Source: Rhodoferax sp. PAMC 29310 (lineage in GTDB: Bacteria; Pseudomonadota; Gammaproteobacteria; Burkholderiales; Burkholderiaceae_C). Taken from it: a stretch of 64,000 nucleotides of DNA. The number at the start of each line of letters is the position of its first letter. The stretch's first letter is position 1. The position numbers and the translations under genes are program-made. A model generated the notes under the pieces. It searched no databases. It was not told the DNA's origin and saw nothing but the letters and a program-made list of their open reading frames with translations. Positions 35,109-43,462 of the stretch are shown here, one piece after another. Location: NCBI RefSeq assembly GCF_017948265.1, contig NZ_CP072852.1, positions 2,418,001-2,482,000 of the forward strand, read 5' to 3'.

Positions 35109-35999
35109 TCAGGTCGCGGAGGTCATCAGGATCCAGCCGTCCTCCTGGTCGGAGACTGTCAACTTGCAATACGGAGCGTAGGCCAACTTCAGCTCTTCGG
35201 CCTGTCGCTCGAGAATGCCGGACAAAACCAAGGCACCCCCAGGTGCAACTCGAGACCACAACAGCGGCGCCAGAACTTTCAAAGGGGTTGCCAGAATGTT
35301 CGCCAGCACCGTTTGGTATTGGCCCGAGGCAGCGTCCGGCAAGCCTGCATTGACCGCGACATCGTTCGCCTGTGCGTTGAGAACGGTCGACTCAACCGCA
35401 GCCTCGTCGATGTCAACGGCGTCAACATCGACCGCGCCGTGTTTGGCGGCGCCAATGGCCAAAATACCGGATCCGCATCCATAGTCCAATACTCGGCCCA
35501 GGAACTGGCTGGCTTCGCCTTGGCGCGCCAACCAACGAAGACACATGCGGGTCGTCGGGTGCGTGCCCGTGCCAAACGCCAGTCCGGGATCCAGTCGAAT
35601 AACAATCTGGGCCTCAGCCGGGGGCTCGTGCCAGGTCGGGACAATCCAGAATGTGGGAGTGATGTCCACCGGCGCAAATTGGGATTGCGTCAAGCGCACC
35701 CAATCTTGCTCTGCAAGCTCGTGCACCCCAAGAAACTCACATTCAGCAAAGAAATCCTGCGCGTTCAAAAGTGAAAGTGCTTCTCGGGCTGATGCCTCTG
35801 TCGGGTAAAGGGCAATCATGCGGGAGCGCTGCCAGCCCTCTTTGGGCGGTGGCATGCCCGGCTCGCCAAACAGTGCCTGCTCGGCGTCGGTCTGAGCATC
35901 TGCGTCTTCGACGCTGACGCTCAATGCATCCAGCACGTCCAAGGCATCGCTCACGATTTCGACCCGACTCTCCGGGCACATCAGTTTTAGTTCAAACAT
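35109..35999 (-). CDS. prmA: Ribosomal protein L11 methyltransferase PrmA
   Basis: PrmA trimethylates lysines of ribosomal protein L11 using SAM. The 296-aa protein has the N-terminal substrate-recognition domain and the methyltransferase fold with motif I VLDYGCGSGILAIGAAKHG (about 165) and the acidic VDAVDIDEAAV. LDPGLAFGTGTHPTTRMCL, typical of PrmA, is also present. It sits between accC (12 bp upstream) and the DUF3426 gene, all in one direction, a common betaproteobacterial arrangement. Confidence 0.95.
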   Translation of the reverse strand: MFELKLMCPESRVEIVSDALDVLDALSVSVEDADAQTDAEQALFGEPGMPPPKEGWQRSRMIALYPTEASAREALSLLNAQDFFAECEFLGVHELAEQDWVRLTQSQFAPVDITPTFWIVPTWHEPPAEAQIVIRLDPGLAFGTGTHPTTRMCLRWLARQGEASQFLGRVLDYGCGSGILAIGAAKHGAVDVDAVDIDEAAVESTVLNAQANDVAVNAGLPDAASGQYQTVLANILATPLKVLAPLLWSRVAPGGALVLSGILERQAEELKLAYAPYCKLTVSDQEDGWILMTSAT

Positions 36000-36011
36000 G
36001 CAGTTTTTGAT

Positions 36012-37361
36012 TTAACGCTTATGCTGTTCCAGCCAATGTTCCAGGTAGTGAATATTGGTGCCACCCAACACAAACTTCGCATCCACAACCAACTCCCGGT
36101 GCAGTGGAATGTTGGTACTAATGCCTTCAATCACTGTTTCTCCCAGCGCGGTTCTCATGCGTGCCAAAGCCTGCTCCCGGGTGTCTCCATGCACAATAAT
36201 TTTTCCAATCATGGAGTCATAGTTAGGGGGAACAAAGTAGTTGGTGTAGACATGGGAGTCCACCCGCACACCAGGACCACCGGGGGGATGCCACATGGTG
36301 ATCCGCCCCGGCGAGGGCGTGAACTTGAAGGCGTCTTCCGCATTTATCCGGCATTCGATGGCATGGCCACGAATTTCAATCTGTCTCTGCGTGAAAGGCA
36401 GACGCTCACCCGCGGCCACCATGATTTGGGTTTTGACAATGTCAATACCGGTGACCATCTCAGTAACGGGGTGCTCCACCTGAACACGCGTATTCATCTC
36501 GATGAAATAGAACTCGCCGTCTTCGTATAGAAACTCAAACGTGCCTGCGCCGCGGTAGCCAATTTTTTTACAGGCGGCCACACAACGCTCGCCGACACGA
36601 TCAATCAACTTGCGAGGAATGCCCGGCGCGGGCGCCTCTTCCAGCACTTTCTGATGACGGCGCTGCATCGAGCAATCTCGCTCGCCCAAATAAACCGCGT
36701 TCTTGTGCTTGTCTGCAAGAATTTGAATTTCGATATGACGCGGGTTTTGGAGAAACTTCTCCATGTACACGGCCGGGTTGCCAAACGCAGCGCCAGCCTC
36801 GGCCTTGGTCATGGCCACCGCGTTGATCAAGGCTGCTTCGGTGTGCACCACCCGCATTCCGCGCCCGCCGCCGCCGCCGGCAGCTTTGATGATCACGGGG
36901 TAGCCAACGGACTTGGCCACGCGGCGAATCTCCGCCGGATCATCCGGCAACTCGCCTTCTGATCCGGGAACGCAAGGCACGCCTGCTTTGATCATGGCCT
37001 GTTTGGCGGAGACCTTGTCGCCCATGATTCGAATGGATTCCGGCGTAGGCCCGATGAACTGGAACCCGCTTTTCTCAACTCGCTCAGCGAAGTCGGCGTT
37101 TTCACTCAAAAACCCATAGCCAGGATGAATCGCTTCAGCGTCTGTCACTTCCGCCGCCGAAATAATGGCCGGCATGTGCAGATAACTCAAGCCCGAGGGC
37201 GCCGGGCCAATGCACACGGCTTCCTCAGCCAGTTTGACGTATTTCGCGTCCCGATCCGCTTCGGAATAGACCATGACGGCCTTGATTCCGAGTTCGCTGC
37301 AGGCGCGTTGAATCCTAAGAGCGATTTCGCCGCGATTGGCAACCAGAATTTTTTTGAACAT
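36012..37361 (-). CDS. accC: Acetyl-CoA carboxylase, biotin carboxylase subunit
   Basis: AccC carboxylates biotin on AccB with ATP and bicarbonate, the first half of malonyl-CoA synthesis. The 449-aa ATP-grasp protein shows [15 protein letters not shown] at the start, the glycine-rich loop [13 protein letters not shown] (about 162) and the catalytic block [20 protein letters not shown] (about 288). The length is standard. It follows accB by 18 bp. Confidence 0.97.
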   Translation of the reverse strand: MFKKILVANRGEIALRIQRACSELGIKAVMVYSEADRDAKYVKLAEEAVCIGPAPSGLSYLHMPAIISAAEVTDAEAIHPGYGFLSENADFAERVEKSGFQFIGPTPESIRIMGDKVSAKQAMIKAGVPCVPGSEGELPDDPAEIRRVAKSVGYPVIIKAAGGGGGRGMRVVHTEAALINAVAMTKAEAGAAFGNPAVYMEKFLQNPRHIEIQILADKHKNAVYLGERDCSMQRRHQKVLEEAPAPGIPRKLIDRVGERCVAACKKIGYRGAGTFEFLYEDGEFYFIEMNTRVQVEHPVTEMVTGIDIVKTQIMVAAGERLPFTQRQIEIRGHAIECRINAEDAFKFTPSPGRITMWHPPGGPGVRVDSHVYTNYFVPPNYDSMIGKIIVHGDTREQALARMRTALGETVIEGISTNIPLHRELVVDAKFVLGGTNIHYLEHWLEQHKR

Positions 37362-37379
37362 AGGCGTTGCGGTTCAACC

Positions 37380-37829
37380 TCACTCAATCACGAACAGGGG
37401 CTGTCCGTATTCAACGGCTTGACCGTTGTCGCACATCACCTTGGTGACCGTGCCTGACTTGTCGGCCTCAATTTCATTGAGGATCTTCATGGCTTCGATG
37501 ATGCAAATAGTTTCACCGGCCTTGATCTCGTCTCCGACTTCGACAAACGACTTGGCACCTGGCGAAGAAGAGCGGTAAAACGTGCCAACCATGGGAGATT
37601 TCACAAAATGGCCGCTGGCGACGGGTTCGGCGACCTCAGCCACCGCTGCGGGGGCTTGGGCCGGCATGGCTGCTGGGGCCATCATTGCCATCTGAGGCGC
37701 GTAATGTTGAACCATAGGCACGCCACCCTTGACGATGCGCACTTTGCCTTCCGCCTCGGTAATTTCCAGCTCAGACACGTTGGACTCAGACACGAGGTCA
37801 ATCAACGTCTTCAACTTTCTCAGATCCAT
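37380..37829 (-). CDS. accB: Acetyl-CoA carboxylase, biotin carboxyl carrier protein
   Basis: The 149-aa carrier has an N-terminal segment, an Ala/Pro-rich flexible linker (about residues 45-70) and the C-terminal biotinyl domain. The biotinylated lysine is Lys115 in [10 protein letters not shown]. It is the first gene of accB-accC. Its upstream region contains an AT-rich perfect dyad (37864-37880) that could be an operator or part of the promoter. Confidence 0.96.
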   Translation of the reverse strand: MDLRKLKTLIDLVSESNVSELEITEAEGKVRIVKGGVPMVQHYAPQMAMMAPAAMPAQAPAAVAEVAEPVASGHFVKSPMVGTFYRSSSPGAKSFVEVGDEIKAGETICIIEAMKILNEIEADKSGTVTKVMCDNGQAVEYGQPLFVIE

Positions 37830-37863
37830 GAGGACTCCAATGAATTTTTATACAACAACTGCT

Positions 37864-37880
37864 GAATTTACTTTAAATTC
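37864..37880. promoter_or_regulatory. AT-rich 7-bp-arm dyad upstream of accB
   Basis: GAATTTA (37864-37870) and TAAATTC (37874-37880) are exact inverted repeats around CTT, 35 bp before the accB start. The location suits an operator or a promoter-proximal structure for accBC. No regulator can be named, and AT-rich dyads can arise by chance. Confidence 0.3.
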
Positions 37881-37964
37881 ATCCAAAACACAGTCATCTT
37901 CTCTTATTTTACAAGACTTTAAAAGTAGAGTCACCGAACTCTGCCCACCAGGCACGAACCCACA

Positions 37965-38531
37965 CTAGGTCTCGGCCTCCCAGGCGAGCAAATCTTCAGG
38001 TGCAATTTGGCCAATTTTACGATGGGCCACTTTGCCATCCACTCCCAAAACTACCGTGAACGGCAGGCCGCCGCTCTGATTGCCCAGCAATTTTCCAATC
38101 TCCATTCCAGGCACCCCCGCCAGCGCCACCGGAAAGGATACGGGCGCTTTGGCCAGAAAACGATTCACGGGCGTGGCCTGATCCACCGCCAAACCCAGCA
38201 CCTGCCAGCCTTTGGCTGCATTCTTTGAATAGAAGTCGCTCAACATGGGAAGCTCTTCTACACAAGGAGGGCACCATGTTGCCCAAAAATTCAGCACCAG
38301 TGGCTTGCCACGAAAGCTCGCCATGGCCAAACGAGAGCCTTCGGTGGGGAGGGCGAAGTCTAGCAGCCACAGAGCCTCTTCAGCACTCGGTTCAACCTCA
38401 CCGGGTGAATGAACCCACCAGGCAACACCTGCACCACTTATTGCTGCCGCACCCGCTACGGCACCCATCAGCCAAGAGCGGCGCCCGCTTGCAACAAGGT
38501 CAACATCAGCGTTGCGATTTTTCTCTGTCAT
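37965..38531 (-). CDS. TlpA-like thioredoxin-family protein, membrane-anchored
   Basis: This 188-aa protein has an N-terminal membrane anchor (WLMGAVAGAAAISGAGVAWWV, about 20-40) and a periplasmic thioredoxin-fold domain with the redox motif FWATWCPPCVEELP. The family (TlpA/ResA) reduces or shuttles disulfides, often in cytochrome c or oxidase maturation. The ATG at 38531 overlaps the stop of the upstream unknown gene as ATGA, so the two are translationally coupled. It ends 135 bp before accB in the same orientation. Confidence 0.87.
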   Translation of the reverse strand: MTEKNRNADVDLVASGRRSWLMGAVAGAAAISGAGVAWWVHSPGEVEPSAEEALWLLDFALPTEGSRLAMASFRGKPLVLNFWATWCPPCVEELPMLSDFYSKNAAKGWQVLGLAVDQATPVNRFLAKAPVSFPVALAGVPGMEIGKLLGNQSGGLPFTVVLGVDGKVAHRKIGQIAPEDLLAWEAET

Positions 38532-39130
38532 GTTTTTCCTGCTTCCGATTCGATTAACAAGCACCGCACTGCCGTCACATCACCGCGGGGTGTGCGTCCC
38601 TTGGCATCCACGCGCGGCGCACCCCGCAGATCATCCCAGTCGTAAATCAACAAGTGAACACCCACCTCCTCCCGCAACTCCGGGCAAAACGCATGCACGC
38701 TCAACGCCTCGACCGATTCCCCGTTGAAACCTGTCACCGTGCGGGGTATGTAGTTCACCCCATGGTCAATCAGTGCGATTTCCGCTGATTTGCTGTCTTC
38801 GCAAAACAACTGCAAGTAAATGTCAGACAAACGGGTCGCCGAGCCATGCCAGACTGATCCCCCCAAGTAAGGCTTGAAGGCCGACATACGCTCCATCCAG
38901 ACCAGTGCCAAGCGGCGCAAGGCCACCAACTCGCCCGGCTGGGTGTCGGCACAAAACAAGGCGATGTAGGCCATGACCTCGTCTTCAACCTCCTCATTGC
39001 CAGGCAGCGCTGTGCGCCCAGGCAAGCCCATTTGCTTGATGGCACGTCGCTTGGCCGCGCCAAAATCCAGTCCCTCTTCGACCACCATGCGCGCCGCGAC
39101 AGCGGCGATCTCCGATTTCAAGCTCTCCAT
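38528..39130 (-). CDS. Conserved protein of unknown function
   Basis: This 200-aa protein is soluble, mixed alpha/beta in appearance and has no signal peptide. I do not recognise a family. Blocks that look conserved are RRAIKQMGLPGRTALPGNEEVEDEV near residue 27 and YLGGSVWHGSATRLSDIYLQLFCEDSKSAEIALIDHGV in the middle; the latter suggests a nucleotidyltransferase-like or DNA/RNA-related fold, but this is a guess. It is divergent from mpl (43 bp apart) and overlaps the thioredoxin-like gene by 4 bp. Confidence 0.75.
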   Translation of the reverse strand: MESLKSEIAAVAARMVVEEGLDFGAAKRRAIKQMGLPGRTALPGNEEVEDEVMAYIALFCADTQPGELVALRRLALVWMERMSAFKPYLGGSVWHGSATRLSDIYLQLFCEDSKSAEIALIDHGVNYIPRTVTGFNGESVEALSVHAFCPELREEVGVHLLIYDWDDLRGAPRVDAKGRTPRGDVTAVRCLLIESEAGKT

Positions 39131-39173
39131 AGCGTCCTATTTTGCCTTTAATACAGCCGCCTAGAATCTGGGC

Positions 39174-40559
39174 ATGCATATTCACATACTCGGTATTTGC
39201 GGCACCTTCATGGGCGGCTTGGCGGCGCTGGCGCGCGAGGCCGGACACAAAGTCACCGGCTGCGACACAGGCGTCTACCCCCCCATGAGCGACCAGCTCC
39301 GCGCGCTAGGCATTGACTTGATGGAGGGTTTCGGCGCAGACCAGCTGTCTTTGCAACCGGATATGTTCGTGGTGGGCAACGTGGTCAGCCGGGCCCGCCT
39401 GGCCGATGGCAGCGCCAAATTCCCCCTGATGGAGGCCATTCTGGAAGGTGGCCTTCCCCATACCAGTGGTCCGCAATGGCTGGCCGAGCATGTCTTGCAG
39501 GGACGCCACGTGATTGCCATCGCCGGCACCCATGGCAAAACCACCACCACCGCCATGACGGCCTGGATTTTGGAGAAAGCGGGCCTGCAACCGGGCTTTT
39601 TGGTCGGTGGCGTGCCCATGAACTTTGGCGTCTCCGCCCGACTGGGTCAAGGCAAGACCTTTGTCATCGAGGCGGACGAATACGACACCGCTTTTTTCGA
39701 CAAGCGCAGCAAATTTGTGCATTACCGCCCTCGTACGGCGGTTCTCAACAACCTGGAGTTCGACCATGCCGATATTTTTGACAACCTTGCGGCCATTGAG
39801 CGGCAGTTCCATCACCTGATTCGCACCGTGCCGGGGACGGGGCGCATCGTCGTCAATGGCCTGGAGGAGAGCCTCACCCGGGTATTGCACGTCGGCTGCT
39901 GGAGCGAGGTGCGCAGCTTTGGCGCCACGGTGAGCGATTTCACCGCTGTTGGCGAGCCGCATGACTTTGACATCCTGATGCACGGCAAAAAAGCAGGGCA
40001 TGTTCAATGGGCGCTGACCGGAGTGCACAACCAGCTCAACGCCCTGGCCGCGGTGGCCGCTGCCGAGCACGTGGGGGTGTCACCCGAAGCGGCTGGTTTG
40101 GCCCTGGGATCGTTCGAAAACGTGAAGCGTCGCATGGAGGTGCGTGGCACCGTGGCCGTAGCAGGTGGCCAGATCACCGTGTACGACGACTTTGCCCATC
40201 ACCCGACCGCCATTCGAACCACGTTGGACGGATTGAAGCGCCGGCTTCAAGCCAACGAGCGTATCTTGGCGGTGTTCGAGCCCCGCTCCAACACCATGAA
40301 GCTCGGTGCCATGAAAGCCCAGTTGCCCTGGAGCCTAGAGCAGGCCGACATGGCCTTTTGCCACAGTGGCGGCTTGGACTGGGACGCCACCGAGGCGCTC
40401 ACGCCCCTAGGTGCCCGGGCCGTGGTGTCCGGCAACATTAACGACTTGGTGGTTTCAGTCACGGCACAGGCGCGAGCGGGTGATCACATCGTTTGTATGA
40501 GCAACGGCGGCTTTGGTGGCATTCACCAAAAACTGCTTCTTTCACTACAAAAAGAATAG
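39174..40559 (+). CDS. mpl: UDP-N-acetylmuramate:L-alanyl-gamma-D-glutamyl-meso-diaminopimelate ligase
   Basis: Mpl reattaches recycled murein tripeptide to UDP-MurNAc. The 461-aa Mur ligase has the Mpl-typical start MHIHILGICGTFMGGLA, the P-loop [14 protein letters not shown] (about 119) and EADEYDTAFFDKRSKFVHY. DDFAHHPTAIRTTLDGL and EPRSNTMKLG mark the C-terminal domain. Its function complements ampD in this window. A copy of the dispersed repeat begins inside its last codons. Confidence 0.95.
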   Translation: MHIHILGICGTFMGGLAALAREAGHKVTGCDTGVYPPMSDQLRALGIDLMEGFGADQLSLQPDMFVVGNVVSRARLADGSAKFPLMEAILEGGLPHTSGPQWLAEHVLQGRHVIAIAGTHGKTTTTAMTAWILEKAGLQPGFLVGGVPMNFGVSARLGQGKTFVIEADEYDTAFFDKRSKFVHYRPRTAVLNNLEFDHADIFDNLAAIERQFHHLIRTVPGTGRIVVNGLEESLTRVLHVGCWSEVRSFGATVSDFTAVGEPHDFDILMHGKKAGHVQWALTGVHNQLNALAAVAAAEHVGVSPEAAGLALGSFENVKRRMEVRGTVAVAGGQITVYDDFAHHPTAIRTTLDGLKRRLQANERILAVFEPRSNTMKLGAMKAQLPWSLEQADMAFCHSGGLDWDATEALTPLGARAVVSGNINDLVVSVTAQARAGDHIVCMSNGGFGGIHQKLLLSLQKE

Positions 40560-40602
40560 CTACTTACGGATTAAGGGCATGCGCTACAGGGCTGAAATCC
40601 TT
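40546..40602 (+). repeat. Dispersed intergenic repeat, copy 5
   Basis: This copy reads CTACAAAAAGAATAGCTACT and continues with a diverged middle and GGGCTGAAATCC. Its first bases supply the last codons and stop (LQKE*) of mpl, so the element has been recruited into the gene end. A weak dyad (CCCCACCTTCGGGG, about 40615) follows, between mpl and convergent aroG. Confidence 0.5.
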
Positions 40603-40634
40603 GTAGAACCTGCCCCACCTTCGGGGTTCTTTGC

Positions 40635-41774
40635 TTACCGGACGCGGCGCGTTTTCACCGCTTCGGACAGGACATCCAGCGAGGCCAGGGAGTCTTCCCA
40701 GCCCAAACAAGCATCGGTGATGCTCTGGCCATAGGTCAACTGGGCTGAATCATCCTTGCCCGGTGTGAACTTCTGCGCACCCGCATTCAAATGGCTCTCC
40801 ACCATCACGCCGAACACGCTGGTAGACCCACCGGCGATTTGTCCGGCGATGTCACGGGCCACTTCGAGTTGCTTTTCGTGCTGCTTGCTGCTGTTGGCAT
40901 GGCTGCAATCCACCATCAACGTGGCGGGCAGTTTGGCTTTCTCCAGGTCTTTGCAAGCGGCAGCGACACTGGCGGCATCGTAATTGGGCGCCTTGCCACC
41001 CCGCAGAATCACATGACAATCCGGGTTGCCGTTGGTTTGCACGATGGCAACCTGGCCGTTTTTGTGCACCGACAAAAAGTGGTGGCCACCCGCCGCCGCC
41101 TGAATGGCGTCGGTGGCGATCTTGATATTGCCGTCGGTGCCATTTTTGAAGCCAATCGGGGCGGACAGACCCGAAGCCAGTTCACGGTGAACCTGGCTCT
41201 CGGTCGTGCGTGCGCCAATCGCCCCCCAGGAGATCAAATCACCCAAATACTGGGGAGAAATCACGTCCAGGAATTCACTGCCGGCAGGCAAGCCAATGCG
41301 ATTGATCTCGATCAGCAACTGCCGGGCAATGCGCAAACCCTCGTCAATGCGGAAGGTCTCGTCCAGGTAGGGGTCGTTGATCAAGCCCTTCCAGCCGACG
41401 GTGGTGCGGGGCTTCTCGAAATACACCCGCATCACGATTTCCAGCGTGTCGGCGTACTTCTCGCGCTGCACTTTGAGTTGGCGGGCGTAGTCCAGCGCGG
41501 CCGCCGGATCATGGATGGAGCAGGGGCCGATGATGACCAGCAGACGGTCGTCCTTGCCGGCCATGATGTTGTGAATGCTCTGGCGGGTGCGACTGATCAG
41601 CGACTCCACAGGGGAGCCCTGAATGGGAAAGAAGCGAATCAAATGCTCGGGAGGAGGCAACACGGTGATGTCCTTGATGCGGGCGTCGTCTGTCTGGCTG
41701 GTGCGGTCGGCGGGGCGGTTGACAGGATTGGCATACCAGGCATCAGTGGTGGCGACGGTGGCTTTGGCAGTCAT
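40635..41774 (-). CDS. aroG: 3-deoxy-7-phosphoheptulonate (DAHP) synthase, class I
   Basis: This enzyme condenses phosphoenolpyruvate and erythrose 4-phosphate, the committed step to Phe, Tyr and Trp. The 379-aa protein shows LLVIIGPCSIHDP, FEKPRTTVGWKGLINDP, SPQYLGDLISWGAIGARTTES, GFKNGTDG and the metal-site block VILRGGKAPNYD; these are E. coli AroF/G/H-type features, including the N-terminal regulatory extension. A ribosome-binding site TTAGGAGCC precedes the ATG. The 218-bp leader upstream encodes an aromatic-rich peptide and terminator (separate entries), so expression is probably set by attenuation. Which amino acid inhibits the enzyme is not clear. Confidence 0.93.
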   Translation of the reverse strand: MTAKATVATTDAWYANPVNRPADRTSQTDDARIKDITVLPPPEHLIRFFPIQGSPVESLISRTRQSIHNIMAGKDDRLLVIIGPCSIHDPAAALDYARQLKVQREKYADTLEIVMRVYFEKPRTTVGWKGLINDPYLDETFRIDEGLRIARQLLIEINRIGLPAGSEFLDVISPQYLGDLISWGAIGARTTESQVHRELASGLSAPIGFKNGTDGNIKIATDAIQAAAGGHHFLSVHKNGQVAIVQTNGNPDCHVILRGGKAPNYDAASVAAACKDLEKAKLPATLMVDCSHANSSKQHEKQLEVARDIAGQIAGGSTSVFGVMVESHLNAGAQKFTPGKDDSAQLTYGQSITDACLGWEDSLASLDVLSEAVKTRRVR

Positions 41775-41822
41775 GGTGAGGCTCCTAATTCAAACAATTG
41801 AAGGTGACAAAAACAAAAAGGC

Positions 41823-41854
41823 AAAAAAAACCGCCGGGTGTGCCGGCGGTTTTT
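41823..41854 (-). terminator. Attenuator terminator in the aroG leader
   Basis: On the minus strand the arms ACCGCCGG and CCGGCGGT enclose CACAC and are followed by eight T (+ strand A-run 41823-41830); A-rich sequence on the other side lengthens the stem. It lies 30 nt after the leader-peptide stop and 49 bp before aroG. Its 5' arm can alternatively pair with CGGCGGT of the leader-peptide codons (+ strand 41897-41903), an antiterminator. It could also act as the plain terminator of tldD. Confidence 0.9.
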
Positions 41855-41884
41855 GTGAGGTCAGGACGTTTTCTTTGGGTACGT

Positions 41885-41953
41885 TCAGATCTCTCTACCG
41901 CCGCAGGCGCTTGAGAACCAAAAGTAGCTAAAGAAAAAACGGACCGAATTCAT
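41885..41953 (-). CDS. Aromatic leader peptide of the aroG attenuator (22 aa)
   Basis: An ATG frame of 22 codons and a TGA stop lies between tldD and aroG. Its core RFFFSYFWF (residues 5-13) has five Phe, one Tyr and one Trp, seven aromatic residues in nine; the rest (from SSACGG onward) is not aromatic. The codons for residues 13-14 and 15-16 form arm 1 (TCTC, CGCC) of a hairpin with arm 2 (GGCG, GAGA). Arm 2 overlaps CGGCGGT, which can pair with the terminator 5' arm. Ribosome stalling at the aromatic codons would mask arm 1 and allow antitermination. There is no clear Shine-Dalgarno sequence, and an extended -10 just upstream suggests a leaderless start. Confidence 0.85.
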   Translation of the reverse strand: MNSVRFFFSYFWFSSACGGREI

Positions 41954-41960
41954 GAGTTGG

Positions 41961-41969
41961 AATGTAGCA
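41961..41969 (-). promoter_or_regulatory. Extended -10 promoter of the aroG leader
   Basis: On the minus strand TGCTACATT provides a TGN extended -10 with hexamer TACATT (41966-41961). No good -35 is visible 17 bp upstream (AGTTTC). Seven bases separate the hexamer from the A of the leader ATG (41953), so transcription would begin at or next to that ATG. It sits in the 39-bp gap after tldD. Confidence 0.5.
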
Positions 41970-41992
41970 CACTGAAATCGCGCGAAACTGAC

Positions 41993-43453
41993 TCAGGCAG
42001 TGCCGCCCACCGTCAAGCCATCGATGCGCAGGGTCGGTTGACCCACGCCCACCGGCACGCTCTGCCCTTCTTTGCCGCAGGTGCCCACACCGCTGTCGAG
42101 CTTCATGTCGTTGCCGATCATGCTGACGCGCTTGAGGCACTCGGGGCCACTGCCCACCAGCGTGGCGCCTTTGACGGGGTACAGAATCTTGCCGTTTTCG
42201 ACCCAATAGGCTTCGCTGGCGGAAAACACAAACTTGCCGGAGGTGATGTCGACCTGTCCACCACCAAAATTGGTCGCGTAAAGGCCTTTTTTGATACTGG
42301 CCACAATCTCTTCTGGCGCCTTGTCGCCACCCAACATATAGGTGTTGGTCATGCGGGGCATGGGTACATGGGCGTAGCTTTCGCGCCGGCCATTGCCGGT
42401 GGGGGCCACGCCCATCAAGCGGGCGTTCATGGAGTCCTGGATGTAGCCCGTCAGAATGCCGTCTTCAATCAGCACGTTGCGCTGGCTGGCGTTGCCTTCG
42501 TCATCTACATTCAGAGAGCCACGGCGATCGGGAATGGTGCCGTCGTCCAGCACGGTCACGCCCTTGGCGGCCACGCGCTGGCCCATGCGGCCGCTGAACG
42601 CGCTGGAACCCTTGCGGTTGAAGTCGCCTTCCAGGCCGTGGCCAATGGCTTCATGCAACAAAATGCCCGGCCAACCGGACCCCAGCACCACCGTCATTTC
42701 GCCAGCCGGTGCGGGACGCGCCTCTAGATTGGTCAAGGCCGCATGGACCGCTTCGCCCACATATTGAGCGATCAAAGCATCGTCGAAGTAGGCCAAGCCA
42801 AAACGCCCGCCGCCACCAGCTGAGCCCACCTCGCGGCGCCCTTTTTGCTCGGCAATCACCGTCACGCTCAGGCGCACCAGCGGTCGCACGTCGGCGGCCA
42901 GAGTGCCGTCAGCGCGGGCGACCATGACCACATCGTATTCAGCGGCGAGGCCCGCCATGACTTGCGCCACGCGCGGGTCTTTGGCACGGGCGGCTTGTTC
43001 AACCCGCTCCAGCAGTTTCACCTTGGCGGTGCTGTCCAGCGTGGCAATCGGGTCCAAGCCTTGGTACAAAGCACGCGCCGGGGCAATCTTTTTGGAAGGT
43101 ACTTTCTTGCGGCCCGCCTGGGCAGCACTGGAAATAGTGCGCACGGTGCGCGCCGCATCCAACAGCGACGCTTCAGAAATATCGTCCGAGTAGGCAAACG
43201 CAGTTTTCTCCCCGCTCACCGCTCGCACGCCCACGCCTTGGTCAATGCTGAACGAACCAGTTTTGACAATGCCCTCTTCCAGGCTCCAGCCCTCAGAACG
43301 GGTGTACTGAAAGTACAGGTCGGCTTCGTCTACCTGGTGCGCCTTGATTTCAGCCAGGGCTCGGGCCAGATGGGACTCATCCAGACCAAACGGGGTCAGC
43401 AACAGGGACTTGGCAATGGCCAAGCGTTCAATGGTGGGTTCGCGAGAGATCAT
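41993..43453 (-). CDS. tldD: Metalloprotease TldD
   Basis: TldD, with TldE/PmbA, forms a zinc protease that degrades unfolded peptides and matures microcin-like products and the CcdA antitoxin. The 486-aa protein contains the zinc motif LLHEAIGHGLEGD (HExxxH) around residue 262 and the C-terminal block GLTVGGTA typical of the family. No tldE partner is in the window. It is followed by the aroG leader region on the same strand. Confidence 0.95.
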   Translation of the reverse strand: MISREPTIERLAIAKSLLLTPFGLDESHLARALAEIKAHQVDEADLYFQYTRSEGWSLEEGIVKTGSFSIDQGVGVRAVSGEKTAFAYSDDISEASLLDAARTVRTISSAAQAGRKKVPSKKIAPARALYQGLDPIATLDSTAKVKLLERVEQAARAKDPRVAQVMAGLAAEYDVVMVARADGTLAADVRPLVRLSVTVIAEQKGRREVGSAGGGGRFGLAYFDDALIAQYVGEAVHAALTNLEARPAPAGEMTVVLGSGWPGILLHEAIGHGLEGDFNRKGSSAFSGRMGQRVAAKGVTVLDDGTIPDRRGSLNVDDEGNASQRNVLIEDGILTGYIQDSMNARLMGVAPTGNGRRESYAHVPMPRMTNTYMLGGDKAPEEIVASIKKGLYATNFGGGQVDITSGKFVFSASEAYWVENGKILYPVKGATLVGSGPECLKRVSMIGNDMKLDSGVGTCGKEGQSVPVGVGQPTLRIDGLTVGGTA

Positions 43454-43462
43454 GCGGTCATT

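Noticed and set aside
40600..40634. Possible terminator (CCCCACCTTCGGGG) between mpl and aroG
   Set aside because: The stem has only four base pairs and the T-run is only three bases; it is noted under the nearby repeat rather than called.
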